The notes below the pieces were generated by a model that was not told where the DNA came from, did no database searches, and worked only from the letters and a program-made list of their open reading frames with translations. The translations under genes and the position numbers were made by a program. A stretch of DNA of 22,935 bases from Pseudomonadota bacterium (GTDB lineage: Bacteria; Pseudomonadota; Alphaproteobacteria; Caulobacterales; Caulobacteraceae), in assembly GCA_023434265.1 (NCBI GenBank), contig JAEYTA010000147.1, positions 1 to 22,935 on the forward strand, read 5' to 3'. Each line of letters begins with the position of its first letter. Positions within the stretch are counted from its first letter, which is position 1. Positions 22,925 to 22,935 of this stretch are shown here, piece after piece.

Positions 22925-22935
22925 GCGCCGCCTGA

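Overview
The window is GC-rich DNA from an alphaproteobacterium, most likely a member of the Caulobacteraceae (Caulobacter, Phenylobacterium or Brevundimonas type). The main reason is the chemotaxis gene order mcp - STAS protein - cheY - cheA - cheW - cheR - cheB - cheY - cheD - cheU - cheY - cheE, which matches the major che cluster of Caulobacter as I remember it. The 5'-truncated gene at the left edge encodes a C4-pathway 5-aminolevulinate synthase, which also fits an alphaproteobacterium. I see no insertion sequence, phage gene, integrase or CRISPR array.

Layout. (1) Positions 2-313 (+) hold the 3' end of hemA, followed by a 132-bp convergent gap with two GC-rich stems. (2) Positions 446-9968 (-) hold a seven-gene block, read right to left: TonB-dependent receptor, spinster-like MFS transporter, secreted type-B carboxylesterase, acyl-CoA synthetase, TetR regulator, (3R)-hydroxyacyl-CoA-dehydrogenase-like SDR, and a Tat-exported serine hydrolase of the beta-lactamase fold. 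Most junctions overlap by a few bases, so the block looks like one operon. It reads as an uptake and catabolic pathway for a hydrophobic ester: cross the outer membrane, hydrolyse in the periplasm, cross the inner membrane, activate with CoA, oxidise. The substrate cannot be named from sequence. (3) Positions 10172-12243 (-) hold a FixL/FixJ-like pair: a membrane histidine kinase with a PAS domain, and a receiver-LuxR response regulator overlapping it by ATGA. They lie just upstream of the receptor gene on the same strand. (4) Positions 12432-22661 (+) hold a TorF-type porin and then the complete che cluster. (5) Positions 22755-22844 (-) hold tRNA-Ser(GGA) with an encoded CCA.

How the parts work together. 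The che genes make a full excitation, adaptation and termination circuit: receptor, CheW and CheA; methyltransferase CheR, methylesterase CheB and deamidase CheD; and three CheY proteins. Residues at the aromatic switch position suggest that CheYII is the motor-binding CheY (Tyr, as in E. coli) and CheYI a phosphate sink (Trp). CheYIII lacks the aromatic residue. Instead it carries an Arg-rich segment and a C-terminal peptide that closely resembles the CheY-binding N-terminus of the motor switch protein FliM. CheU carries a DxxxQ motif like the CheZ and CheT phosphatases and sits where cheT sits in the rhizobial operon. These two proteins are the most interesting content of the window.

Regulatory sequence. 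A nine-base AT-rich word, CAATATTCG, occurs once in each of the two regulatory intergenic regions: upstream of the receptor operon and between the kinase gene and the porin gene. In the first it is part of an inverted repeat overlapping a perfect TTGACA. The porin mRNA can fold its Shine-Dalgarno sequence into a stable hairpin.
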